Of a stretch of DNA of 7,986 nt, positions 1 to 5,399 are shown piece after piece (position 1 is the stretch's first letter; each line of letters begins with the position of its first letter). This DNA is from Bacillota bacterium. Lineage in GTDB: Bacteria; Bacillota; Sulfobacillia; RBS10-35; JAJYVN01. The notes under the pieces are model-generated. The model saw only the letters and a list, made by a program, of their open reading frames with translations. It was not told where the DNA came from and searched no databases. Made by a program: the position numbers and the translations under genes. Where the stretch lies: positions 1-7,986 of the forward strand of contig JAJYVN010000135.1 in the NCBI GenBank assembly GCA_021791995.1, given 5' to 3'.

Positions 1-151
1 GTAGAGCCAGGCGCCGGGCTCGCTAGCGGGCGTGAGCGTCTGTGCCGGGTGCGTCGGCAGCGGATCTCCGTCCGTGCTGGAGATGTCTTATCTCGGGATT
101 GGATGACGGAGGGCAACGTCCCACTACCGGTATAGTGGGAGAAGCTTCGGC
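1..151. other. Left edge, no assignable gene
   Basis: I cannot assign a gene here. A plus-strand frame is open from base 1 to a TAG at 133-135, about 44 residues and very Arg-rich, and could be the tail of a gene entering from outside the window. A minus-strand frame also stays open leftwards from about base 90 and reads plausibly (short motifs such as GDPLPTH), but a TAA lies just before it and it has no ATG, GTG or TTG start. The two cannot both be real. The only clear structure is the hairpin at 119-140. Confidence 0.3.
119..140 (-). terminator. Hairpin just after the last gene, no T-run
   Basis: A perfect 8-bp inverted repeat (TCCCACTA, 6-base loop CCGGTA, TAGTGGGA) begins 12 bases after the stop of the 74-residue gene, in the direction of transcription. 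There is no run of T on either side, so it is not a classical intrinsic terminator. It may instead stabilise the 3' end of the transcript or support Rho-dependent ending. A chance inverted repeat or a regulatory site for a gene left of the window are alternatives. Confidence 0.3.
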
Positions 152-376
152 TCACTCGGTTTCATGAAGGCGACGCCACCAGCGAGATCCGGCGATCAAT
201 GCCCAAACTCCCTCTACCACGCCGAAGGGCCAAGCGCCGGAGAGCCACCCGTAGGCCGATGATGCACCGCAGGCGATCGCAAAGCAGAGGCTGAACCACG
301 GTGAACGGGGTTCGAGCCAGTAAAATACGAGCATTGATGCGACGGCGCATGCCCCAAATGCAGTGAGGGCGGTCAT
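152..376 (-). CDS. Small conserved membrane protein, 74 aa
   Basis: A 74-residue protein that is almost entirely membrane-embedded. Hydrophobic segments lie at about residues 4-20 (MTALTAFGAC onward), 27-47 and 48-64, with aromatic residues and a WPFGVVE motif around 50-55, and a short basic tail (SRWWRRL). I recognise the MTALTAFG start and the AYGWLSGAWPFGVVE-type pattern from short hypothetical proteins of Proteobacteria, from memory only; no function is known to me. The same frame is open to base 574, but the extra N-terminus is Cys/Arg/Trp-rich and does not look like protein, so I place the start at the internal ATG at 376. Its Shine-Dalgarno is poor: GGAAGG lies only 2 bases from ATG, though a GGGGG lies about 12 bases away. 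It starts 85 bases after the 55-residue gene and is probably the last gene of the NRAMP-like unit. Confidence 0.72.
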   Translation of the reverse strand: MTALTAFGACAVASMLVFYWLEPRSPWFSLCFAIACGASSAYGWLSGAWPFGVVEGVWALIAGSRWWRRLHETE

Positions 377-461
377 GTCCTTCCCATACCCCCGTGACCC
401 ACCTTTGCCGCCCCACAACGTGTTCTCCATACCATCTCGAAGGGTAGTCCGGTAGCGGCGA

Positions 462-629
462 TCATCCCAATTGCCGGATGAACGCGAACACCACCAGCCC
501 GAGCATCGCAACCACGTAGACCCGCAGTAGCCACATGATGATCTTCGCTGTGGTGCCGAGGCGAGCCGGACCATACACCCGCCGGGCGCGATGCTCCAAC
601 TCCTCCAGTTCGTCGATACCTGTCGTCAT
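462..629 (-). CDS. Small single-pass membrane protein, 55 aa
   Basis: A 55-residue reading frame beginning MTTGIDELEE. Residues 1-27 are hydrophilic and mixed-charge (LEELEHRARR, helix-forming), followed by one hydrophobic span at about 30-51 (IIMWLLRVYV, then AMLGLVVFAF) and a short IRQLG tail. This is the architecture of a small single-pass inner-membrane protein; the basic N-terminal part would be expected in the cytoplasm. The start is well supported: AAGGAAGG and AGGTGG lie 10 and 7 bases before ATG. It begins 24 bases after the NRAMP-like stop, so it is very likely cotranscribed with that transporter. I do not recognise the family. A role as accessory or regulatory subunit of the carrier is inference from position and size only. 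Confidence 0.6.
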   Translation of the reverse strand: MTTGIDELEELEHRARRVYGPARLGTTAKIIMWLLRVYVVAMLGLVVFAFIRQLG

Positions 630-653
630 GATGCCACCACCTTCCTTCGGCTC

Positions 654-1994
654 TCAGCCCCCAAGTGCATGCGGGAAGACCGTGACGATGGCGTAGAGGG
701 TTGAAAGCGTCAGGATCATGGCCACGATACCACCGGTAAACAGATTGGCGCCAAGGCGGTTTCGGTGCTCGCCCATGATCTCGGGGTCGTTGGCCAGTAG
801 GAGGAGAAATAACAGGGCCGGCGGCATCAGCAGGGTTGCGACGACCTGCACGGTCAAGGTGATGAGTTGTAGCGGCGCGCCGGGCAGGAGGACGACGGCT
901 GCCGCCACGGCGATGCTTCCCGCGTAGATGCCGTAGAACACCGGGGCCTCTCGCACCGACGCGTTCAGACTGTGGCGCTGTCCGGAAACCTCGCCCACGG
1001 CCCAGGCCGACGATAGGGAAATTGTGATGGCCGCCACCAACCCGGCCTCGAAGAGCCCCAGACCAAAGAGTCGCTCCGCCACCGGGCCGAGGTAGGGCGC
1101 GAGGGTCTGGGCCCACTGGGCCTGGCCCAGGTTGCTGATGTCAATGTGCCGGGGGAAAAGTACAGTCCCCGTCAGCACCACGATCGCGACCGCGACGGCC
1201 CCCATGACGAGACTGCCGACCAGGGTGTCCTGCTGGCCCTGCCGGATGTCCCGCGGGGTGAGTCCCTTATCGACTACGGCGCCCTGCTGATAGAAAAGCA
1301 TCCATGGGGCAATGGTCGTCCCCACGTTGGCAATGACCAGGAACAATACGGCGTGCGTGAAGCCGCCGGGGAGGGTCCAGCGCGTGAGCGACGACAGGAT
1401 CTCGCCCGGCGCGGGGTGCGCCATGATGGCGAGCGGGACAAAAACCAGGTTGACGATCGCAAAGACGAGCGTGATGCGCTCGGCGGTCAGGTAGCGCTGG
1501 ACGGAGACCAGCGCCGCGACCAACAGGGCGCTGCCGATCACCGCCGGCCGGAGCCCGATGCCGAACACGCTCAGGCCCGCCGCCATCCCGATGAATTCCG
1601 TCACCAGGGTCAGGCAGTTGCCAAGCACCAAGTCGGCCATCGAGAAGATGCCCCAAAAACGGCCGAAGCGGTCGAAGATGAGTTCGGCATGACCCTTTTG
1701 GGAGACCGCTCCGAGCCGCACGGTCATCTCCTGGACCACGTAGGCCACGGGGATCATCAGCAGCAGGAACGGAACGAAGAAGCCGACCCCATACCGTGCA
1801 CCCGTCGTGGCATACGTGATGACGCCGCCGGCGTCGTTATCGCCAATCATGACCAGGATGCCGGGACCGGCCAGAAGGAGGAACAAGAGGAGATTCTGCA
1901 GAGGCGACCGGGACCGCGAGCGGACGGTCAGGACGCGCTTGCGGTCGAGCCGGCGCAGATCGACATCGCGGGACGTTTCACGGAGGACAGCCAT
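654..1994 (-). CDS. NRAMP-superfamily divalent cation transporter, NRMT-like
   Basis: A 446-residue, roughly 11-helix inner-membrane carrier of the NRAMP superfamily, whose known members move divalent cations with protons or by facilitated diffusion. After a basic N-terminus (1-32), TM1 carries GPGILVMIGDNDAGG (43-57), where Asp54-Ala-Gly-Gly replaces the classical Asp-Pro-Gly-Asn metal site. TM6 carries NVGTTIAPWMLFYQQ (223-237), with Ala229 and Trp231 where MntH/DMT1 proteins have the metal-coordinating Met and the His of the MPH motif. Loss of that Met and of the Asn is what I associate with the NRAMP-related Mg2+ transporters (NRMT), so Mg2+ and perhaps Mn2+ uptake is more likely than Fe/Mn-selective MntH activity; this is inference. 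The start at 1994 has AAGAAGG 7 bases upstream. It is first in a unit with two small membrane genes and is preceded by a 402-base non-coding region holding a terminator. Confidence 0.88.
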   Translation of the reverse strand: MAVLRETSRDVDLRRLDRKRVLTVRSRSRSPLQNLLLFLLLAGPGILVMIGDNDAGGVITYATTGARYGVGFFVPFLLLMIPVAYVVQEMTVRLGAVSQKGHAELIFDRFGRFWGIFSMADLVLGNCLTLVTEFIGMAAGLSVFGIGLRPAVIGSALLVAALVSVQRYLTAERITLVFAIVNLVFVPLAIMAHPAPGEILSSLTRWTLPGGFTHAVLFLVIANVGTTIAPWMLFYQQGAVVDKGLTPRDIRQGQQDTLVGSLVMGAVAVAIVVLTGTVLFPRHIDISNLGQAQWAQTLAPYLGPVAERLFGLGLFEAGLVAAITISLSSAWAVGEVSGQRHSLNASVREAPVFYGIYAGSIAVAAAVVLLPGAPLQLITLTVQVVATLLMPPALLFLLLLANDPEIMGEHRNRLGANLFTGGIVAMILTLSTLYAIVTVFPHALGG

Positions 1995-2396
1995 GGCGCC
2001 ACCTTCTTACCATCGCAGTATTGACATCGGTCCCCGCCGGTTCCGCTTGTACTGCTCCCTGCGCTCATGGGCGTCCCCCCCCGCGGTCAACGTTCACGTA
2101 ACAAAAAAGCCCCCGGCGCATGCCGGAGGCCACAGGAGGAGCCCGCGACGCTCAATCGGCGCAGCTTGGCCCCACGTGTGCACTCCTGGCGTGCGCGCCC
2201 TTCGACCGAGACAGGCTTTGATGTGAACTATCCGCGCTCACCCGCGCACCACCTCCTCATGCACACAAGGGTTCCCGCTTTGACGGTCTGGGACAGCAAT
2301 GGCGTACGTGCCTCAGCCCAAACGAGTTATGGCATCGAAGCTCTTGCCAACGGTATGCGCGCCTCGGGATCCCTCCCAACCCTCTTGTCATGGTCG
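1995..2396 (-). other. 402-base non-coding region before the NRAMP-like gene
   Basis: No convincing gene lies between the exporter stop (2397) and the NRAMP-like start (1994). It contains the intrinsic terminator at 2103-2130, a C8 run at 2075-2082 (G8 on the transcribed-sense strand) next to a TTGACC (2085-2090) that could be a -35 box but has no good -10 partner, and a ten-codon reading frame MRRWCAGERG whose ATGAGGAGG could pair with CCTCCT shortly before the terminator. The region may simply be the 3' end of the exporter transcript followed by a promoter, or a regulated leader with attenuation. I could not match it to the Mg2+ (M-box), Mn2+ (yybP-ykoY), cobalamin or NiCo riboswitch consensus by eye. 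Confidence 0.5.
2103..2130 (-). terminator. Strong intrinsic terminator
   Basis: Read on the minus strand, GCCTCCGGC, loop ATGC and GCCGGGGGC form a 9-bp GC-rich stem immediately followed by six T. One pair is T-G, which is a legal G-U wobble in the minus-strand RNA but would be a C-A mismatch in the plus-strand RNA. Together with the T-run this fixes the direction as minus. It ends transcription coming from the repressor-exporter pair about 270 bases after the exporter stop, or alternatively acts inside a leader of the NRAMP-like gene. Confidence 0.85.
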
Positions 2397-3197
2397 TCAC
2401 ACGCGTAGGAAGACGAGAACCCCCACCACCAAGAGCACGAGAGCCGATACAACGTGGCCGTTGTTCTCCAGCCATGGCCACTGGACCTGATAGCCACCGA
2501 TAGTCGCCGCAACGGTTAGCACGACGAATGTGCATACCGTCGCGAGAGCGAAGGTTATCAACGTGCCGATAGCGGCGGCAACGCCGACCGCAGACGCCGC
2601 GAGAAACACCGGAAGAATGGTGAGATCGGGTGAGGCCGCTACGCCAAAGGGCACCGCGATATCCGCCAACCAGGACCTGCGCCGACCGCCTGGCTGTGCG
2701 GTAAGCGCCTCTGCCCCACCGTGGCCGTGATCGTGATCGCGGCCACCATCATGCCCGTGGTCATGATGGTGTTCCGCACCGTCGTGGTGGTGGTGGCCGG
2801 CACCAAGCTCCTGATGCTCATGCTCGTGGTCATGCCCATAGTGGGTGTGTCCGTGGCCGTGAGAATGGCCGTGCCCATGTCCGCGGGTTAGCAGCGCCCA
2901 TATCAAGAACCCAAGCCCTGTAAGAACCAGTACCCCGCCGACAATCTGCCCCTCCTCGGCGACAATGGCGTTGCGCAGCGCCAAGCCAGCGGCAGCCAGG
3001 ACAATGCCCAAAACCAGCGAGATGCCTACATGTCCGAGTGATGCCAGGAAGCTCACCTTGGCTGTACGCGCGACGCTCCACCGGTTCGTACGAGAGATGA
3101 CCGCCAATGGCACCCAGTGGTCCGGAAGGATGGAATGCGCAATTCCAACTCCGGCAGCGGCGGCCAACAATAGAGGAACCGATGTCAAGGTCATCAC
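2397..3197 (-). CDS. NiCoT/NicO-type nickel/cobalt exporter with His-rich loop
   Basis: A 266-residue inner-membrane protein predicted to export Ni2+ and/or Co2+. Near the N-terminus it has HSILPDH (21-27), fitting the HX4DH metal-site signature of nickel/cobalt transporters. Hydrophobic spans lie at about 4-25, 45-72, 85-104, 178-200, 203-232 and 245-265. Between the third and fourth is a long His/Asp/Gly-rich segment (about 107-160) with well over twenty His, including HHHH, as in RcnA-type exporters; such loops bind metal. The start is GTG at 3197 or ATG at 3194; AGGGG, overlapping the TAG of the upstream gene, lies 6 or 9 bases away. Only 9 bases separate it from the metal-sensing repressor, so the two form one operon. 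The adjacent RcnR/InrS-type sensor and the His loop favour efflux over the uptake role of classical NiCoT permeases. Metal identity (Ni, Co or both) is inferred. Confidence 0.85.
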   Translation of the reverse strand: MMTLTSVPLLLAAAAGVGIAHSILPDHWVPLAVISRTNRWSVARTAKVSFLASLGHVGISLVLGIVLAAAGLALRNAIVAEEGQIVGGVLVLTGLGFLIWALLTRGHGHGHSHGHGHTHYGHDHEHEHQELGAGHHHHDGAEHHHDHGHDGGRDHDHGHGGAEALTAQPGGRRRSWLADIAVPFGVAASPDLTILPVFLAASAVGVAAAIGTLITFALATVCTFVVLTVAATIGGYQVQWPWLENNGHVVSALVLLVVGVLVFLRV

Positions 3198-3206
3198 CCG
3201 TCGCCC

Positions 3207-3500
3207 CTAGAAGGAAAAGTAATCGGCCAGGGCCGCCTTAAGATTGTCGATTTCGGCGGCTACGTCGCCGGAGGTGGCGGCGTTTCGCACACACGAGTTC
3301 AAGTGATCTTCAAATACAAGCCGAGCCACCTGGTTAATAGCCGCCTTAACGGCGGCGAGTTGTATCAACACCTCGCCGCAGGGGCGGTCCTCCGCGAGCA
3401 TCTCGCGGACGGCGTGCACATGCCCCTCGATCCGCGCCATACGGGTAAGCATGGGTCGGCGTTCATGTTTATGCGTACTGGTGTGTTCGTCGGTAGGCAT
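3207..3500 (-). CDS. CsoR/RcnR-family metal-sensing repressor, InrS-like ligands
   Basis: A 97-residue all-helical cytoplasmic repressor of the CsoR/RcnR/FrmR family (DUF156), which as a tetramer binds GC-tract operators and releases them on metal binding. The family core runs from RMARIEGHV (20-28) through AVKAAINQV (50-58) to the C-terminus. Aligned to RcnR from memory, Cys41, His66 and Cys70 occupy the X, Y and Z ligand positions. This is the Cys-His-Cys set of Cu(I)-sensing CsoR and of the nickel sensor InrS, not the Cys-His-His of RcnR. The N-terminal extension carries His6, His10 and His12 close to the fourth (W) position used by the Ni/Co sensors, and the next gene is a NiCoT-type exporter, so Ni/Co sensing is my preferred reading and Cu(I) the alternative. 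The G-run of the palindrome 5 bases before ATG serves as ribosome binding site. Confidence 0.87.
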   Translation of the reverse strand: MPTDEHTSTHKHERRPMLTRMARIEGHVHAVREMLAEDRPCGEVLIQLAAVKAAINQVARLVFEDHLNSCVRNAATSGDVAAEIDNLKAALADYFSF

Positions 3501-3525
3501 AATATCCCCCCGGGGGGGATATTAT
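3499..3525 (-). promoter_or_regulatory. Perfect 13-1-13 palindrome, predicted repressor operator
   Basis: The arm ATAATATCCCCCC (3499-3511), a single central G (3512) and the exact reverse complement of the arm (3513-3525) form a 27-bp perfect inverted repeat. A long G/C tract flanked by AT-rich arms is the known type of site for RcnR, InrS and CsoR proteins, and the gene it overlaps encodes such a protein, so autoregulation is strongly suggested. The same bases hold the -10 box at one end, the G-run Shine-Dalgarno, and the first two bases of the ATG at the other end. Confidence 0.88.
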
Positions 3526-3547
3526 CACGGCGTGGGGGGGTTCGCAA
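3519..3547 (-). promoter_or_regulatory. Sigma-70-like promoter for the repressor-exporter operon
   Basis: On the minus strand, TTGCGA (3542-3547) is followed after 17 bases by TAATAT (3519-3524). The -10 box lies inside one arm of the palindrome, so a bound repressor would directly block RNA polymerase. Initiation about 7 bases downstream would fall near the palindrome centre (about 3512), giving a very short leader that begins at the G-run. The spacer contains a second G7/C7 run (3534-3540) that could be an extra contact site for the repressor. Confidence 0.65.
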
Positions 3548-3589
3548 CTGGCAACCGTGGCGGACCACACTGCCGTTGGTGCCCTGGTA

Positions 3590-3613
3590 AAGCCCGGGGT
3601 GGGCTTACCCACC
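3590..3613 (-). terminator. Two overlapping hairpins after the CDF exporter, possible weak terminator
   Basis: Two short perfect stems share bases and exclude each other: AAGCCC with GGGCTT (3590-3606, 5-base loop) and GGTGGG with CCCACC (3598-3613, loop CTTA). In minus-strand RNA the GC-rich stem ending GGGCTT is followed by only a few U-poor bases, so termination would be weak. They lie about 135 bases after the CDF stop and about 45 bases before the next promoter, the right place for a unit boundary. A further 6-bp stem with a 15-base loop (3626-3652) is less convincing. Confidence 0.3.
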
Positions 3614-3748
3614 ACGGGAAGCGGATGAGACGCCGCCTTCTTCCGGGTCTCACAGAAGTAGACTCAGCCGAGAATCAACTATTCGAGGCGTAGTGTCAGG
3701 CCCTCAATCGAGCCACCGCGCTGCCCTCAGGGTTCAGGCCGGTCTTCG

Positions 3749-4729
3749 TCATTGCTGGTGCCCTGTCGCGACGATCGGATGACCCGTATCCTGAACACAG
3801 TCTTGGTGTGGGCACGGACCGGTCTCCAGTTGAAGCGTCGTGTGGTCGATACCAAACCGGCGCCGCAGGTTCGATCCAACGCGGTCGATGACTTCCTCTG
3901 TCTGGGAAAGCGGGACATCTCGTAACACCAGGTGGCCACTGAGCGCCGACCGTACGCCATCCAGGCTCCATACATGTACGTGGTGGGCAGACAGAACTTC
4001 CTCGTCGGACTCTATGGCGGCCGCCACTGTAACCGGATCAATCCCTGGGGGCGCGCCCTCCATCAGCACATTCATGGTCTGCGCGACGATCCCCCAAGCG
4101 CCCCGTGCGATGAGCAGCGAAATGCCGACACTGACCAGCGGATCCCACCAGAACCGCCCCGTGAGCACGATCAGCAGTCCGGCAACGAGCACGCCGGCGG
4201 AAGCGGCTGCATCCCCCATCACGTGCAGCCAAGCGCTCCGCACGTTGAGGTTGCTCTTGGAACCATGGTCATGATCGTGGCCGAGCCGCAGCCCGATGAA
4301 CAGGTTGCCGGCGAGACCGATCGCAGCCACGCCCCACATGATCCACGGAGTCACAGACACGGGATGCAGGAACCGCGAAACGGATTCAGTCAAAATCCCC
4401 CCGGCGACCACAATCAGCGTCCCGGCATTGAAGAGTGCGGCCAGAATGCCGGCGCGGTGGTACCCGTAGGTTCGCTGCGGTGTGGGTGGCCGGCTGGCCA
4501 GGCGCGTGGCATACCATGCTAGCCCCAGCGAAAGGACGTCGGTGAGCATATGCCCTGCGTCACTGAGCAGGGCGAGGCTGTGGGAGAACAGCCCCCCGGC
4601 CACTTCGGCCAGCAGGATCGCCACGGCCACCCAAAAGGCGGTCCCGAGAAACTGCCCGGCCTCGCCGCCGTGATGGTGGTGGCCATGGGGTCCATGTTCG
4701 TGATGGTCATCTCCGTATTCTCCGGGCAA
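3749..4729 (-). CDS. CDF zinc-type efflux transporter (ZitB/CzcD-like)
   Basis: A 326-residue cation diffusion facilitator of full family length that exchanges cytoplasmic Zn2+ (often also Cd2+ or Co2+) for protons at the inner membrane. A His-rich N-terminus (9-20, with HHHH) precedes six membrane spans. The transport site is canonical: His60 and Asp64 in SDAGHMLTD (TM2) and His169 and Asp173 in HVMGD (TM5), the HxxxD/HxxxD set of zinc-type members. A His/Asp loop (HDHDH, 151-155) lies between TM4 and TM5. The cytoplasmic C-terminal domain is present (AHHVHVWSLDG, 248-258), ending with CPHQDC (306-311), a possible extra metal site. The start is TTG at 4729; GGAGGG sits 6 bases before it and there is no nearby in-frame ATG. 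It follows the short CDF by 22 bases and ends the repressor-CDF-CDF unit. Confidence 0.93.
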   Translation of the reverse strand: MPGEYGDDHHEHGPHGHHHHGGEAGQFLGTAFWVAVAILLAEVAGGLFSHSLALLSDAGHMLTDVLSLGLAWYATRLASRPPTPQRTYGYHRAGILAALFNAGTLIVVAGGILTESVSRFLHPVSVTPWIMWGVAAIGLAGNLFIGLRLGHDHDHGSKSNLNVRSAWLHVMGDAAASAGVLVAGLLIVLTGRFWWDPLVSVGISLLIARGAWGIVAQTMNVLMEGAPPGIDPVTVAAAIESDEEVLSAHHVHVWSLDGVRSALSGHLVLRDVPLSQTEEVIDRVGSNLRRRFGIDHTTLQLETGPCPHQDCVQDTGHPIVATGHQQ

Positions 4730-4751
4730 GCCGATCCCTCCAGACTGGATC

Positions 4752-5399
4752 TCAGTCGCAGCACCCGCAACTTTCCGTTCTACCCCTTGCCGCCTCGACG
4801 GCTTCCCAACCTTCTCGCACGACGAAGTAGACGATGCCGAGAGCCGCCAGCGGATCTGCCCACCACCAGCCGAACAACGCCCGAAGCGCTAGGCCGATCA
4901 GGAGGGTCCCGGCCATGTAGGCACAGACGACGCCGCAGGCAGCGTCCGCCTTCAGGGCTGCACTACCGATCCGGACCGCGACCTTGCGCTTGGTGGCCAC
5001 GATCCACGGCATAATGACCGTGGACGCGGCGGCGAGAACCAAGCCGACGAGGCTGATCTCGGGCTGGGCATGCACAACGAAGTCGCGGAACGCGCTGGCC
5101 ACCACCCAAATGGCCAGCAGGAAGAGCAAGATACCCACTGTCGCCGAGGCCCTGCGCTCGATGGCCTTAACGCTGCTGGCGCGTCCTCCGGCGTGCTCCA
5201 TCCGGAGGCGGCGCAGAAGCACGCCGGCCGAGATGAGTTCAATTACGCTGTCGGCCCCGAAGGCAATCAGGGCCACGCTACCTGCTGCCACTCCCGCGCC
5301 TAAACTGACGACTGCCTCGACGACCATCCAGCCGATCGACCACCACTCCACAGCGATACCACTGCGCAGGACGCCAGCGTCAGACGCTCTCACGCTCAT
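4752..5399 (-). CDS. Short CDF-like cation transporter lacking the cytoplasmic domain
   Basis: A 215-residue six-helix membrane protein resembling the transmembrane half of CDF transporters. The start at 5399 is chosen because AAGGAGG lies 8 bases upstream; an upstream in-frame start at 5468 adds 23 unconvincing residues inside the repressor gene. TM2 has GADSVIE (Asp50, Glu54) where CDFs have H/DxxxD, and TM5 has KADAACG with Asp152 but Ala148 where His or Asp is usual. The predicted site is therefore Asp-Glu-Ala-Asp, unlike the standard tetrahedral set of its neighbour. The C-terminal domain is missing: after the last helix (about 184-203) only a dozen residues remain, ending CGCCD, a compact thiol cluster that could bind a soft metal. 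It overlaps the ArsR-type gene by 20 bases, implying translational coupling and joint control. Export of Cd/Pb/Zn-type ions is plausible but the substrate is not shown. Confidence 0.8.
   Translation of the reverse strand: MSVRASDAGVLRSGIAVEWWSIGWMVVEAVVSLGAGVAAGSVALIAFGADSVIELISAGVLLRRLRMEHAGGRASSVKAIERRASATVGILLFLLAIWVVASAFRDFVVHAQPEISLVGLVLAAASTVIMPWIVATKRKVAVRIGSAALKADAACGVVCAYMAGTLLIGLALRALFGWWWADPLAALGIVYFVVREGWEAVEAARGRTESCGCCD

Noticed and set aside
373..1116. Long minus-strand frame overlapping the 3' part of the NRAMP-like gene
   Set aside because: It is rich in Arg, Gly, Pro and His with no recognisable domain, and overlaps a well-supported transporter in another frame; typical of GC-rich shadow frames.
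1146..2024. 292-codon plus-strand open frame antisense to the NRAMP-like gene
   Set aside because: Its composition (Arg, Asp, Gln, Glu rich, low hydrophobic content) mirrors the antisense of a membrane protein, and it has no family motif.
2257..2391. 44-residue minus-strand frame just after the exporter stop
   Set aside because: It is basic and Cys/His-rich with an open start only 9 bases after the exporter, but has no ribosome binding site and no recognisable motif.
1995..2396. Known riboswitch (M-box, yybP-ykoY, cobalamin or NiCo) before the NRAMP-like gene
   Set aside because: I could not find the conserved core bases of any of these by eye; only the terminator is supported.
3932..4522. 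196-codon plus-strand frame antisense to the zinc-type CDF
   Set aside because: It lies wholly inside a canonical CDF gene, and its His-rich and Pro-rich content follows from the complementary strand.
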